Program-made: the position numbers and the translations under genes
Shown here: positions 46,132 through 55,200 of the stretch, in pieces
Numbering within the stretch: position 1 is the stretch's first letter
How the letters are laid out: each line of letters opens with the position of its first letter
Assembly: GCF_000585415.1 (NCBI RefSeq)
Contig: NZ_KK073876.1
Coordinates: 803,810-867,809, forward strand
Length of the DNA: 64,000 bases
Origin: Sphingomonas jaspsi DSM 18422
GTDB lineage: Bacteria; Pseudomonadota; Alphaproteobacteria; Sphingomonadales; Sphingomonadaceae
Reading direction: 5' to 3'
Notes under the pieces: model-generated
The model's database searches: none
The model's input: only the letters and a program-made list of their open reading frames with translations
Told to the model about the DNA's origin: nothing

Positions 46132-47592
46132 TCAAACCTTTGAAATCGCGTCGCGCCATTGGCTCAGCCGCGCGTCCCGGGTGGCGCCATCCATCCGCGG
46201 TTCGAATCGCTCGAGCTTTCCGCGCATCGCCGACGTCGCGCAGGCGAGGTCGGGATATAGGCCGCAGCCTACCGCCGCCAGCATCGCCGCACCGAGCGCG
46301 GTGGTTTCGACGTTGGCGGGGCGCTCGACCGGCAAGCCGGTGATGTCGGCCAGGTCCTGCGCCAGCCAATTGTTGGCGATCATGCCGCCGTCGACGCGGA
46401 TGCTGTCCCAGACGATGCCGTCTTGGCGGTATGCCATCATCAGGTCGTGGATCTGGTGCGACTGCGCCTCAAGCGCGGCGCGGACGATATGCGCCTTGGT
46501 CGTAGCGAAGGTCATGCCGGTGACCAGCGCCCGAACATCGGCCCGCCAGTGCGGTGCGCCGAGCCCGGACAGGGCAGGGACGAAGCAAACGCCGCCATTG
46601 TCGGGCACGGAAGCCGCCAGCGCCTCGCTTTCGGGCGCGGTGACGATGAGGCCGAGCGAATCGCGCAGCCATTGCATCAGGCTGCCGGCGACGAAAATGC
46701 TGCCCTCAAGCGCATAGGAGCGTCGTCCGTGCTGCTGAAGCAGGACGGTGCCGAGCAGGCGGTGGGCCGACGCCGGCGGTGTATCGCCGGCATTGGTCAG
46801 GATGAAGGCGCCGGTGCCGAAGGTGGCCTTGGTCGCCCCGACGGCGAGGCAACCCTGGCCAACGGTCGCCGACTGCTGGTCGCCGATCATGGCAGCGATG
46901 GGGATGGCGCGGCCGAACAGAGATGGGTCGGTCTGGCCGATGATGCCGAGGCTGTCGACGATGGTTGGCAGGGTGGCGGCGTCTACGCCGAACAGCGCGC
47001 ACAGCTCCGCGTCCCACCCGCCGGTCAGGCCCATCAACATGGTGCGGCTGGCGTTGCTGGCGTCGGTGGCGTGGGTCCGCCCGCCGGTCAGTTTCCAGGC
47101 GAGAAAGCTGTCGATGGTGCCGAAGGCGAGTTGGTCGCAGGCGGCGACGGCGGGCTCGTTTTCCAGCAGCCATTCCATTTTCGACGCGCTGAAATAGGGG
47201 TCGAGCAACAGGCCGGTCTTGCGCTGGATGTCGGCCTCGTGCCCCGCCTCGCGCAATTCGGCGCAGCGGGCGGCGGTACGGCGGTCCTGCCAGACGATGG
47301 CGCGGGTCAGTGGTTCGCCGGTGCTCCGGTCCCAGGCGACGACGGTTTCGCGCTGGTTGGTGATGCCGATGGCCGCAATGCAGTCCGCGCCGCCGACCGA
47401 GGCGATCGCCTCGCGTGCCACCGCCAGCGTGCGGTCCCAGATTTCGGACGCATCCTGTTCGACCCAGCCGGGCTCCGGATAATATTGGGTCAGCTGGGCC
47501 TGCACGGTGGCGACCGGCGTGCCATCGATGTCGTAGACGATGGCGCGGGTCGACGTGGTCCCTTCGTCGATGACAAGGATGCGGTCGGCCAT
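46132..47592 (-). CDS. glpK: Glycerol kinase
   Basis: 486 residues of the FGGY family. ATP-binding DEGTTSTRA (9-17), central KMEWLLENEP, and the C-terminal EAQSHQIHDL and RVDGGMIANNWLAQ (about 400-413) match GlpK. It phosphorylates glycerol to sn-glycerol 3-phosphate. No glpF or glpD is near; the gene directly upstream is a PilZ protein, 4 bases away. Confidence 0.95.
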   Translation of the reverse strand: MADRILVIDEGTTSTRAIVYDIDGTPVATVQAQLTQYYPEPGWVEQDASEIWDRTLAVAREAIASVGGADCIAAIGITNQRETVVAWDRSTGEPLTRAIVWQDRRTAARCAELREAGHEADIQRKTGLLLDPYFSASKMEWLLENEPAVAACDQLAFGTIDSFLAWKLTGGRTHATDASNASRTMLMGLTGGWDAELCALFGVDAATLPTIVDSLGIIGQTDPSLFGRAIPIAAMIGDQQSATVGQGCLAVGATKATFGTGAFILTNAGDTPPASAHRLLGTVLLQQHGRRSYALEGSIFVAGSLMQWLRDSLGLIVTAPESEALAASVPDNGGVCFVPALSGLGAPHWRADVRALVTGMTFATTKAHIVRAALEAQSHQIHDLMMAYRQDGIVWDSIRVDGGMIANNWLAQDLADITGLPVERPANVETTALGAAMLAAVGCGLYPDLACATSAMRGKLERFEPRMDGATRDARLSQWRDAISKV

Positions 47593-47596
47593 CCGG

Positions 47597-47899
47597 TCAG
47601 CCCCGGCGCATCCGGTCCTTCATCATTTCGAACACCGACGGGTAGAGCGGGCGGTTGAATTCGACCCCCGCAATCCACTCTTTCACCCAGCGCACCTTGC
47701 CCTCGATCGTCTCAAGGCCGGGCAGCGACAGGAAGATGGCATCGCCAGCCTGGACATGGACAGGGACTTCGACGCGGCATCCTTCGGGCGAGAAATCGAG
47801 GATCGGGGCGCGGTAGCGGTGATCCCCGGGCCGACGAATGTCGATATCCGCCTTCAATTCGTGACGATCCGACTTACGATCCCGTTGATTGTCGTCCAC
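47597..47899 (-). CDS. PilZ domain protein
   Basis: 100 residues. An N-terminal RxxxR-like basic segment (QRDRKSDRHELKAD) and a D/NxSxxG-like turn (DFSPEGCRVEV, about 34-44) are the c-di-GMP-binding elements; the rest forms the small PilZ barrel with KVRWV near 69. Binding of c-di-GMP is therefore plausible, though the arginine spacing is loose. It is co-directional with glpK, 4 bases upstream of it. Confidence 0.8.
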   Translation of the reverse strand: MDDNQRDRKSDRHELKADIDIRRPGDHRYRAPILDFSPEGCRVEVPVHVQAGDAIFLSLPGLETIEGKVRWVKEWIAGVEFNRPLYPSVFEMMKDRMRRG

Positions 47900-48002
47900 T
47901 CACATCCCCCATCTAGGCCGAGCGCGACGACTATACGCCTTCTGTGGCCGCCCGGAAGGGGACGCGTGACAGACACGGCAGAATTGGCCTAGCGTTACCG
48001 AT

Positions 48003-48527
48003 ATGCCGCTCTATTCCTTCCGCGATACGGCCCCGACCCTTGGCGAGGGCGCCTGGGTGGCGCCGTCGGCCGACCTGATCGGCGATGTTCGATTAGGTGC
48101 GGGTGCCAGCGTCTGGTTCGGCGCGGTCATTCGCGCCGACAACACGCCGATTGTCCTCGGCGACGGGACCAATTTCCAGGACGGGGCGATGGGGCATAGC
48201 GACCCGGGCTTCCCGCTGACCATCGGCGCGCGCGTTACGGTCGGGCATCATGCGATCCTCCACGGCTGCACGGTTCATGACGAAGCGCTGATCGGCATGG
48301 GATCGCGCATCCTCAATGGGGCGGTGATCGGCGAGCAGTGCATCGTCGGGGCGGGTGCGCTGGTGACCGAAGGCAAGACCTTCGAGCCGCGCAGCCTGAT
48401 CGTCGGTTCGCCCGCGCGGGCGGTGCGGACGTTGACCGACGAGCAGGTCGCAATGCTGCGGCTGTCGGCGCTGCACTACTGTGAAAAGGCAGCCGCCTAT
48501 GCCGCCGAATTGCGGTTACACGGCTGA
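48003..48527 (+). CDS. Gamma carbonic anhydrase family protein
   Basis: 174 residues, left-handed beta-helix of hexapeptide repeats. The three metal-binding histidines H65 (GHSDP), H82 and H87 (GHHAILHG) are present, so it can bind zinc or iron. Family members include carbonic anhydrases and transferase-like proteins (PaaY/YrdA). It is divergent from the PilZ gene, and the pirin gene follows 40 bases later on the same strand. Confidence 0.9.
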   Translation: MPLYSFRDTAPTLGEGAWVAPSADLIGDVRLGAGASVWFGAVIRADNTPIVLGDGTNFQDGAMGHSDPGFPLTIGARVTVGHHAILHGCTVHDEALIGMGSRILNGAVIGEQCIVGAGALVTEGKTFEPRSLIVGSPARAVRTLTDEQVAMLRLSALHYCEKAAAYAAELRLHG

Positions 48528-48567
48528 CACTTGAAAGGGGGGCGGGCGACGCGCCATCTTCCCGATC

Positions 48568-49260
48568 ATGATCGACATCAGACCCTTCGAAACGCTCGGC
48601 CACGCCAACCACGGCTGGCTCGATGCCCGTCACCACTTCAGCTTCGCAAGCTATTACGAACCGGCCCGTATGGGCTGGGGCGCGATCCGCGTGTGGAACG
48701 ACGATACGATCGCGGCCAAGAGCGGCTTCCCGCCGCATCCGCACCGCGACATGGAAATTGTCACCTACGTCCGCACCGGCGCGATCACCCATCAGGATTC
48801 GATGGGCAACAAGGGCCGTACCGGCGCCGGCGACGTACAGGTGATGAGCGCCGGTCGCGGCGTCCAGCACGCCGAATATAACCTTGAGGACGAAGCCACG
48901 ACGCTGTTCCAGATCTGGATCGAAACCGACCGGCCGGGGGTCGAGCCCGGCTGGGGGCAGATGCCCTTCCCCAAGGAAGCGCGCGAGGGGAGTTTCCAGC
49001 TCCTCGCCAGCGGTAATGCCGACGACGACGCGCTGACAATCAACGCCGACGCCAAGATCCTCGGTGCGACGCTCAAGGCCGGAACCAGCCTCGACTATAC
49101 GGCGAATCCCGCGCGGCACCTCTACCTCGTCCCGTCGGCGGCCGTGACCGTGAACGGAGTCGCTGCCAAGGCCCGCGACGGAATCGCCATCACTGGCGAA
49201 GGCAGCATCCGGATCGAAGCGGAAGCCGACGCGGAATTGGTGCTGGTCGACGCACGATAG
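48568..49260 (+). CDS. Pirin family protein (quercetinase-like)
   Basis: 230 residues, two cupin domains. The first carries the pirin metal site: HPHRDME (two His), then H in THQDS and Q/E in VQHAEYN. YhhW-type pirins with this set bind a single metal and can cleave quercetin; the physiological substrate is unknown. The C-terminal cupin (about 140-225) lacks metal ligands, as usual. It may be transcribed with the upstream carbonic anhydrase gene. Confidence 0.9.
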   Translation: MIDIRPFETLGHANHGWLDARHHFSFASYYEPARMGWGAIRVWNDDTIAAKSGFPPHPHRDMEIVTYVRTGAITHQDSMGNKGRTGAGDVQVMSAGRGVQHAEYNLEDEATTLFQIWIETDRPGVEPGWGQMPFPKEAREGSFQLLASGNADDDALTINADAKILGATLKAGTSLDYTANPARHLYLVPSAAVTVNGVAAKARDGIAITGEGSIRIEAEADAELVLVDAR

Positions 49261-49374
49261 GCGCCTAACCCCTTGCCCTGCCGCGATGTTCGCGCCAATA
49301 GCGGCTCGTCATCGCGCGGGCGCCAGGGGGCGGAGCCGGGCGATGTCGATCCCAACAACGGGTGAGGCGGGGAC

Positions 49375-50658
49375 ATGACGGCTATTCGCCGGATCAGGAT
49401 GAAGGCACGTGGCGCGGCGCTGGCCGTCGGCGCCCTGCTGGCCGTGCCCGCGACGGCGCAGAATAGCGAACAGCCGGTCGACGTCACCGCCGCGCCGCCG
49501 CCCTCGTCCGGGACGGTCGGGCCTTCGCAGCTGCGCGACTTCAGCATCGGCGGGCAGGTCAGCCGCCCTGTGCCGCAGCCGGCCCAGCCGGTGCCGGCCC
49601 CGTCAAGCGCCACGCAAGCGCCGCCGGCCGACAACCCGCCGGCAAGCAGCAGGCCCGAGCGACCGACGGCCGGTCGGGCGGTTGCGAGCCCGGAAACGCG
49701 CCAGGCCGCGCCGCAGTCGCCGCCGACGCCGTCGACCAACCGGGCCACGGCAACGCCTGACGTCGAAGCGCCGACTGCCGCCGCCACGGACAGCGTCGAT
49801 GTCGCGCCGCCCGAAGCGGCCGCGCCGGCGCCGGTGACCGCGGAACCGACAAGCGTCACCGCTTCGGGACTATCGCCGTGGCCGTGGCTCGTCGCGCTGC
49901 TTGCGGCGCTGGGTGCCGGGGCGTTCTGGTGGTTCCGCCGCAATCGCGATCGACGTTACGCCGACCCGGGTCGAATGGCGTTCGCCGCCGCCGGTGCCGA
50001 TGTCGCGACGATGCCGTCCCCGCGCGCCATCCCAACCCCGCCGACGCCGGCGCCAAAGGCGCCTGCTCAGCCGCCGGTCGCGGCCCCCGTCGCGCCGCCG
50101 GTCCCAGCACCCGCGCCGGCGCCCAAGCCCAAGTCGGACGGCCTCATCACGTCGAGCGCCCTGAAGCCGGCGATCGAGCTGCGCTTCGTCCCCGACCGGG
50201 TCGTGATCGATGGCCGCGACGCCATCGTCCAGTTCGACGTCATCGTCGCGAACGTCGGATCCGCGCCCGCGCGCAACATCCTGGTCGAAGCGCTGATGGT
50301 CTGTGCCAGCCCGACGCAGGACCAGGAAATCGCGGAATATTTCCGCCGCCCGAATACGCTGGGCGACCGCATCCCTGGTATTGCGCCGATGGACAGCCTG
50401 ACCCTGAAGAGCGCGGTCAAGCTGCCGCTCGACGAGGTAAAGAGCTTCGAGGCGGGCGGCCGCAAATTGTTCGTGCCGCTGGTCGCGTTCAACGTGGTCT
50501 ACGGGGCGAGTGACCAGCAGGTGTCGGCCAGCTTCCTGGTCGGACGCGGCAAGGAAGGCGATGCCAAGCTTGCGCCATTCCGGCTCGACCTCGGACCGCG
50601 CATTTTCCGCGGCCTCGCGGCCCGGCCGCACAGCAGCGGCCTCAGCGCCGCCGCCTAA
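49375..50658 (+). CDS. Exported, Pro/Ala-rich membrane protein with conserved C-terminal domain
   Basis: 427 residues. A signal peptide (cleavage near ATAQN, residue 29) leads into a Pro/Ala/Thr-rich region (about 35-165), one membrane helix (WPWLVALLAALGAGAFWWF, about 170-190), a second Pro/Ala-rich linker and a folded cytoplasmic-side domain (about 265-415) with IELRFVPDRVVIDGRDAIVQFDVIVAN. The family is unknown; the layout suggests a link between the periplasm and a cytosolic beta-domain. The start follows a GGGGAC(ATG) run. The gene stands alone. Confidence 0.7.
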   Translation: MTAIRRIRMKARGAALAVGALLAVPATAQNSEQPVDVTAAPPPSSGTVGPSQLRDFSIGGQVSRPVPQPAQPVPAPSSATQAPPADNPPASSRPERPTAGRAVASPETRQAAPQSPPTPSTNRATATPDVEAPTAAATDSVDVAPPEAAAPAPVTAEPTSVTASGLSPWPWLVALLAALGAGAFWWFRRNRDRRYADPGRMAFAAAGADVATMPSPRAIPTPPTPAPKAPAQPPVAAPVAPPVPAPAPAPKPKSDGLITSSALKPAIELRFVPDRVVIDGRDAIVQFDVIVANVGSAPARNILVEALMVCASPTQDQEIAEYFRRPNTLGDRIPGIAPMDSLTLKSAVKLPLDEVKSFEAGGRKLFVPLVAFNVVYGASDQQVSASFLVGRGKEGDAKLAPFRLDLGPRIFRGLAARPHSSGLSAAA

Positions 50659-51278
50659 ACCGCGGTTCCCACATTGTTGTAGCTGTGCCAGGCGAGCACG
50701 GCGGCAGCGCCGCGATGCGGACGCCACGCTTCGGCCCATTCGCGCAGCTGCTTTTCCGATGGCCGCTCGTCGAGGCCCATCAGCTTGCCGATCTCGATCT
50801 GCACCGCAAGGTCGCCCGCCGGAAAGGCATCGGGCCGACCCTCGGCGAACAGCAGGTAGATTTCCGCGGACCAGCGGCCGATGCCCTTGATCTTCGTCAG
50901 CTGGGCAATTGCTTCTTCATCGTCTTCGGGCAGGTGGGCGAGATCGAGTTCGCCCGACAGGACCAGCCCGGCGAGGCTGCGCGCATAGCCCGCTTTCTGG
51001 CGCGACAGGCCGGCTTCGCGCAGTTCCTCGTCGCTGGCGGCATTTAGCGCGGCCAGGTCGACCGGCTGGCCGAACTTTGCGATCAGCTTGTTCCACATCG
51101 AACGGGCGGCGGCGACGCTGACCTGCTGGCCGACGATGGTGCGCAGCAGCGTTTCCACGCCCGGATCGCTCATCCGCGGTTCGGGATGGCCATGAATTTC
51201 GAGCACCCGCGCAAAGCCGTCATGAAAGCCGGCAAGCGCATCGCAGCTGGCGTGCAGGCTTTCGCGCGTGCGGACCAT
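50655..51278 (-). CDS. DNA-3-methyladenine glycosylase II (AlkA-type)
   Basis: 207 residues of the HhH-GPD superfamily. Helix-hairpin-helix LTKIKGIGRWSAE (127-139) and catalytic Asp156 in PAGDLAVQ are clear. It lacks the N-terminal TBP-like domain and the methyl-transfer domain of E. coli AlkA/Ada. It removes alkylated purines. Its ATG overlaps the rlmB stop (TGATG), so it is translated with rlmB; a coupling without obvious biochemical logic. Confidence 0.93.
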   Translation of the reverse strand: MVRTRESLHASCDALAGFHDGFARVLEIHGHPEPRMSDPGVETLLRTIVGQQVSVAAARSMWNKLIAKFGQPVDLAALNAASDEELREAGLSRQKAGYARSLAGLVLSGELDLAHLPEDDEEAIAQLTKIKGIGRWSAEIYLLFAEGRPDAFPAGDLAVQIEIGKLMGLDERPSEKQLREWAEAWRPHRGAAAVLAWHSYNNVGTAV

Positions 51279-52018
51279 CAGGCGACGCTGGCCGCGTAGA
51301 GCGAAATGGCGGCGGCATTGGACACGTTGAGGCTTTCGACGGCGTCACTGATCGGCAGTTTCGCCAGCGCGTCGCAATGTTCGCGCGTGTTGCTGCGCAT
51401 GCCCGGACCTTCGGCGCCAAGCACCAGCGCGACCCGCTGCGGGCCGAGCGCGTCCTTGAGGTCGGTGTCGGCCTCACCGGCGAGGCCGATGCGCCAAAAT
51501 CCAGCCTCGGCGATTTCCTCCAGTGCACGGGCGAGGTTGACGACGCGGACCCACGGCACGCGTTCGAGCGCACCCGAGGCAGCCTTCGCCAGTGCACCGC
51601 CTTCAGGCGGGGAATGACGGTCCTGCGTGACGATCCCGATCGCACCGAAAGCGGCGGCCGAGCGAAGGATCGCGCCCACATTGTGCGGGTCGGTGACCTG
51701 GTCGAGCACCAGCAACGTCGCCTTTTCCGGCGCGTCGGCAAGGACGTCGCCGAGCCACAAGTCTTCCAGCGGCTCGACCTCTATCACCACGCCTTGGTGC
51801 GGCGCGTCGTGGGGCACGAGGCGGGCGAGGTCGGTCACCTCCGCCATGGTGACCATGACGTCGGGCGGGAACTGCATGAAGTTCGCTGCCTCGCGCGTCG
51901 TCCACGCTTTCAGGACGCGGCGGTCAGGATTGTCGAGCGCCGCCGCGACGGCGTGCTTGCCCCAGAAACGCGGCCGGTTGGGGTTGCCGCCGCCCTTGTG
52001 CTTGTTCTTGCGAGCCAT
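51278..52018 (-). CDS. rlmB: 23S rRNA (guanosine 2'-O)-methyltransferase RlmB (SpoU family)
   Basis: 246 residues. An N-terminal substrate-binding domain (about 12-75) and a SPOUT domain with DQVTDPHNVGAILRSA, LVLGAEGPGMR and the C-terminal SLNVSNAAAISLY. It methylates G2251 in 23S rRNA. The stop overlaps the glycosylase start by one base; the phosphate regulon lies upstream with a 43-base gap. Confidence 0.93.
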   Translation of the reverse strand: MARKNKHKGGGNPNRPRFWGKHAVAAALDNPDRRVLKAWTTREAANFMQFPPDVMVTMAEVTDLARLVPHDAPHQGVVIEVEPLEDLWLGDVLADAPEKATLLVLDQVTDPHNVGAILRSAAAFGAIGIVTQDRHSPPEGGALAKAASGALERVPWVRVVNLARALEEIAEAGFWRIGLAGEADTDLKDALGPQRVALVLGAEGPGMRSNTREHCDALAKLPISDAVESLNVSNAAAISLYAASVA

Positions 52019-52061
52019 GACTGCCCCCTAGCTCCGACCACGGCGCAAGGGAAGCGGCAGC

Positions 52062-52745
52062 CTAGTTGGCGGCGTCCAGCGAATAGCCGGCCGACCGCAC
52101 CGTGCGGATAAGGTCGGGCTCGCCCATCGCCAGCCGCAGGCGGCGGATATGGACGTCGACGGTTCGCAGCTCGATCTCCTCACTGTGCGGCCAGACGGTG
52201 TCGAGAAGCTGCTGGCGGCTGAACACCCGGCCCGGATTTTCGAGGAAGTGGCGCAGCAGGCGATATTCCGTCGGCCCGAGCTGCAGCGTCACGCCGTCGC
52301 GCTTCACGCGGTGGGCGGTGAGGTCCATCTCGATCCCGGCATAGGCCAGCGCACTGGCGGCCAGCGCCGGGCGCACGCGGCGGAGCACGGCCGAGGCACG
52401 GGCGATCAGCTCCTTCGGGCTGAACGGCTTGGTCAGGTAATCGTCGGCGCCGGTTTCGAGCCCGCGAATCCGGTCGTCCTCTTCACCGCGTGCCGTCAGC
52501 ATGATGATCGGCACGTTGGCGGTCGTCTCGCGACGGCGCAGGCGGCGGCACACCTCGATCCCGCTGATCCCTTCGATCATCCAGTCGAGCAGGATGAGGT
52601 CGGGCCGGGTTTCCTCGGCCAGGATAAGCGCTTCCTCGCCGTCGCCCGTGCGGGTGACGGCATAGCCGGCGCGGTCGAAATGGAAGGTGACCAGCTCAGC
52701 GAGCGACCGGTCATCCTCAACAAGAAGCAGTCGCTTGACACCCAC
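52062..52745 (-). CDS. phoB: Phosphate response regulator PhoB
   Basis: 227 residues. Receiver domain with acidic pair D11/D12, phosphoacceptor Asp54 and Lys106, then a winged-helix OmpR-type DNA-binding domain ending RTVRSAGYSLD. It activates pho-box promoters when phosphorylated by PhoR. It is the last gene of the operon pstSCAB-phoU-phoB; phoR lies at the other end, before pstS. Confidence 0.96.
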   Translation of the reverse strand: MGVKRLLLVEDDRSLAELVTFHFDRAGYAVTRTGDGEEALILAEETRPDLILLDWMIEGISGIEVCRRLRRRETTANVPIIMLTARGEEDDRIRGLETGADDYLTKPFSPKELIARASAVLRRVRPALAASALAYAGIEMDLTAHRVKRDGVTLQLGPTEYRLLRHFLENPGRVFSRQQLLDTVWPHSEEIELRTVDVHIRRLRLAMGEPDLIRTVRSAGYSLDAAN

Positions 52746-52750
52746 CGGTC

Positions 52751-53458
52751 TTACTCCGCTTTCTGGTCCAGCGGATCGGCACCCTTGGGCCGGTCCACAT
52801 AATGTTGGCCGGTCGCCGCGTAATAGACCATTTCCGCGATGTTGGTCGCATGGTCGCCGACGCGCTCGACATTCTTGGCGATGAACATGAGATGGGTCGA
52901 CTGCCCGATGTTGTTCGGGTTCTCCATCATGTAGGTCAGCAGCGTCCGGAAGATGCTGTTGTAGAAATCGTCGACCGCCTGATCGCGCTCAATCACCTTC
53001 ACCGCCGCTTCGGCATCGCGGTTGACGAATGCGTTGAGCACATCGTGCACCATCTCCGTCGCGATGCGCGCCATTTCCGGCATCAGCGACAGCGGCTCGA
53101 TATTGCCGACGCTGTCGATCAGCGGAATGCGCTTGGCGATGTTCTTGGCGTAATCGCCGATACGTTCGACGACGCCCGAAATCTTCATCGCGGCGACGAC
53201 GTCGCGAAGGTCGCCGGCCATCGGCGCGCGCAGCGCGATCAGTTCGACCGAGCGCCGCTCGGTTTCGATTTCCAAGGCGTCGAGCTTTTTGTCCTCGATC
53301 ACGATGCGTTCGGCGCCGTCGAGGTCGCGCTGCTGAAGGCAGCGCATCGATTCACGAATGGCATGTTCGGCCAGCCCGCCCATCTGGCTGATGAGCGCGC
53401 GCAGCCGGTCGAGATCGTCGTCGAACGCCTTGAGGGTATGTCCGCTGGTGGTCGCCAT
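52751..53458 (-). CDS. phoU: Phosphate signalling regulator PhoU
   Basis: 235 residues, two tandem three-helix PhoU domains (about 15-110 and 125-220) with the metal-cluster motif ExxxD-type helices, for example RIGDYAKNIAKR and RVGDHATNIAEM. It mediates repression of PhoR by the Pst transporter under phosphate sufficiency. It is 14 bases after pstB and 5 before phoB in one operon. Confidence 0.96.
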   Translation of the reverse strand: MATTSGHTLKAFDDDLDRLRALISQMGGLAEHAIRESMRCLQQRDLDGAERIVIEDKKLDALEIETERRSVELIALRAPMAGDLRDVVAAMKISGVVERIGDYAKNIAKRIPLIDSVGNIEPLSLMPEMARIATEMVHDVLNAFVNRDAEAAVKVIERDQAVDDFYNSIFRTLLTYMMENPNNIGQSTHLMFIAKNVERVGDHATNIAEMVYYAATGQHYVDRPKGADPLDQKAE

Positions 53459-53472
53459 GTTACTCGCTCCGA

Positions 53473-54294
53473 TCAGCCGTAGCGGCCGGTGATATAGTCC
53501 TGGGTCCGCTGCTGGCGCGGGTTGGTGAAAATCTCTTTGGTCTTGCCGTATTCGACCAGCTCACCGAGGTGGAAGAAGGCGGTCCGCTGCGACACGCGCG
53601 CGGCCTGTTGCATGTTGTGCGTGACGATCGCGATCGCGTAGCGGCCGCGCAGTTCGTGGATCAGCTCCTCGATCTTGGCGGTTGCGATGGGGTCGAGCGC
53701 CGAGCAGGGCTCGTCCATCAGGATCACCTCGGGGTCGACCGCGATGGCGCGTGCGATGCACAGCCGCTGCTGCTGGCCGCCCGACAAGGCGGTTCCGCTG
53801 TCGTCGAGGCGATCCTTGACCTCGTCCCACAAACCGGCGCGCTTCAGCGACTTTTCGACAATTTCGTCCAGTTCCGATTTACCCGCGGCGATGCCGTGGA
53901 TCTTCGGGCCGTAGGCGACATTGTCGTAGATCGACTTGGGGAAGGGGTTGGGTTTCTGAAACACCATCCCGACCCGCGCGCGCAGCTGCACCACGTCCAT
54001 CGACGGGGCGTAGATATCTTCGCCGTCGAGCGCGATCTCGCCGGTCACCCGCGCGCCGACGATGGTGTCGTTCATGCGATTGAGGGTGCGCAGGAAGGTC
54101 GACTTGCCGCAGCCCGACGGGCCGATGAAGGCGGTGACCTTGTCGTCATGGATGTCGATGTCGACGCCCTTGATGGCTTCCTTGTCGCCATAGAAAACGC
54201 GCACGTCGCGTGCGGTCATCTTTGGCGCACGATTGTCGAGGGCCGGTTCGGCGGTCTCGGTCGGGGTTGGGGCGATGGTGTCGATCATGTCCAT
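53473..54294 (-). CDS. pstB: Phosphate ABC transporter ATPase PstB
   Basis: 273 residues. Walker [20 protein letters not shown], signature [14 protein letters not shown] and Walker [13 protein letters not shown] mark PstB. The N-terminal about 20 residues are a variable Pro/Thr leader. It powers high-affinity phosphate import with PstA, PstC and PstS. It starts 6 bases after pstA. Confidence 0.97.
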   Translation of the reverse strand: MDMIDTIAPTPTETAEPALDNRAPKMTARDVRVFYGDKEAIKGVDIDIHDDKVTAFIGPSGCGKSTFLRTLNRMNDTIVGARVTGEIALDGEDIYAPSMDVVQLRARVGMVFQKPNPFPKSIYDNVAYGPKIHGIAAGKSELDEIVEKSLKRAGLWDEVKDRLDDSGTALSGGQQQRLCIARAIAVDPEVILMDEPCSALDPIATAKIEELIHELRGRYAIAIVTHNMQQAARVSQRTAFFHLGELVEYGKTKEIFTNPRQQRTQDYITGRYG

Positions 54295-54300
54295 TCCTGC

Positions 54301-55200
54301 CTACCAGCGGCGTTCGAATTTGTTGCGGAGATAAATGGCCAGCCCGTTCATCAGCAGGACGAACACCAGCAGCACGATGATCGCGGCGCTGGTGCGTTCC
54401 ACGAACGACCGGCTGACTTCGTCCGACCACAGGAAAATCTGCATCGGCAGGACGGTCGCTGGGTCGGTGACGCCTTGCGGCGGCGTGGCGATGAATGCGC
54501 GCATGCCGATCATCAACAGCGGCGCGGTTTCGCCCAGCGCGCGGGCCATGCCGATTATGGTGCCGGTCAGGATACCGGGCAGCGCCAGCGGCAGGACATG
54601 GTGGAAGACGACCTGCATTTTCGACGCGCCGACGCCGAGCGCCGCGTCGCGGATCGACGGCGGCACCGACTTGATCGCGTTGCGGCCGGCGATGACGATC
54701 ACCGGGAAGGTCATCAGCGCCAGCGTCATGCCACCGACCAGCGGCGACGAACGCGGCATGTCGAGGGTATTGAGGAACAGCGCGAGTCCGAGCAGACCGA
54801 AGATAATCGAAGGCACAGCGGCAAGGTTGTTGATGGTCACTTCGACCACGTCGGTCCAGCGGTTCCGCGGCGCGAATTCTTCGAGGTAGAGCGCCGACAG
54901 CACGCCGATCGGGAAGGCGATGCCCATCGTCACGATGATGGTCAGGAAGCTGCCCTTCAGCGCCCCCCAGACACCGGCCATTTCGGCCTCGGTCGAATCC
55001 GAATTCATCAGGAAGTCGAGCGACAGGCCATGCGCCCCCTTGCTGAGCATCGTGACCAGCAGGAAGGCGAGGAAGCCGATGCTGATGGCGACGGCAAGCA
55101 GGCCGAGCAGCTTGAAATTGCGTTCAGCGGCGTAGCGGCGGGCGATGCGCTTTTGCATCGCGGCACCGGTCCAGCGCTGCGTCTGTTCGATGCTAGTCAT
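54301..55200 (-). CDS. pstA: Phosphate ABC transporter permease PstA
   Basis: 299 residues, six membrane helices with the ABC-permease EAA-type loop around RDAALGVGASKMQVVFHHVLPLALPGIL. The N-terminus overlaps pstC by 8 bases, implying coupling. It forms the channel with PstC. Confidence 0.95.
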   Translation of the reverse strand: MTSIEQTQRWTGAAMQKRIARRYAAERNFKLLGLLAVAISIGFLAFLLVTMLSKGAHGLSLDFLMNSDSTEAEMAGVWGALKGSFLTIIVTMGIAFPIGVLSALYLEEFAPRNRWTDVVEVTINNLAAVPSIIFGLLGLALFLNTLDMPRSSPLVGGMTLALMTFPVIVIAGRNAIKSVPPSIRDAALGVGASKMQVVFHHVLPLALPGILTGTIIGMARALGETAPLLMIGMRAFIATPPQGVTDPATVLPMQIFLWSDEVSRSFVERTSAAIIVLLVFVLLMNGLAIYLRNKFERRW

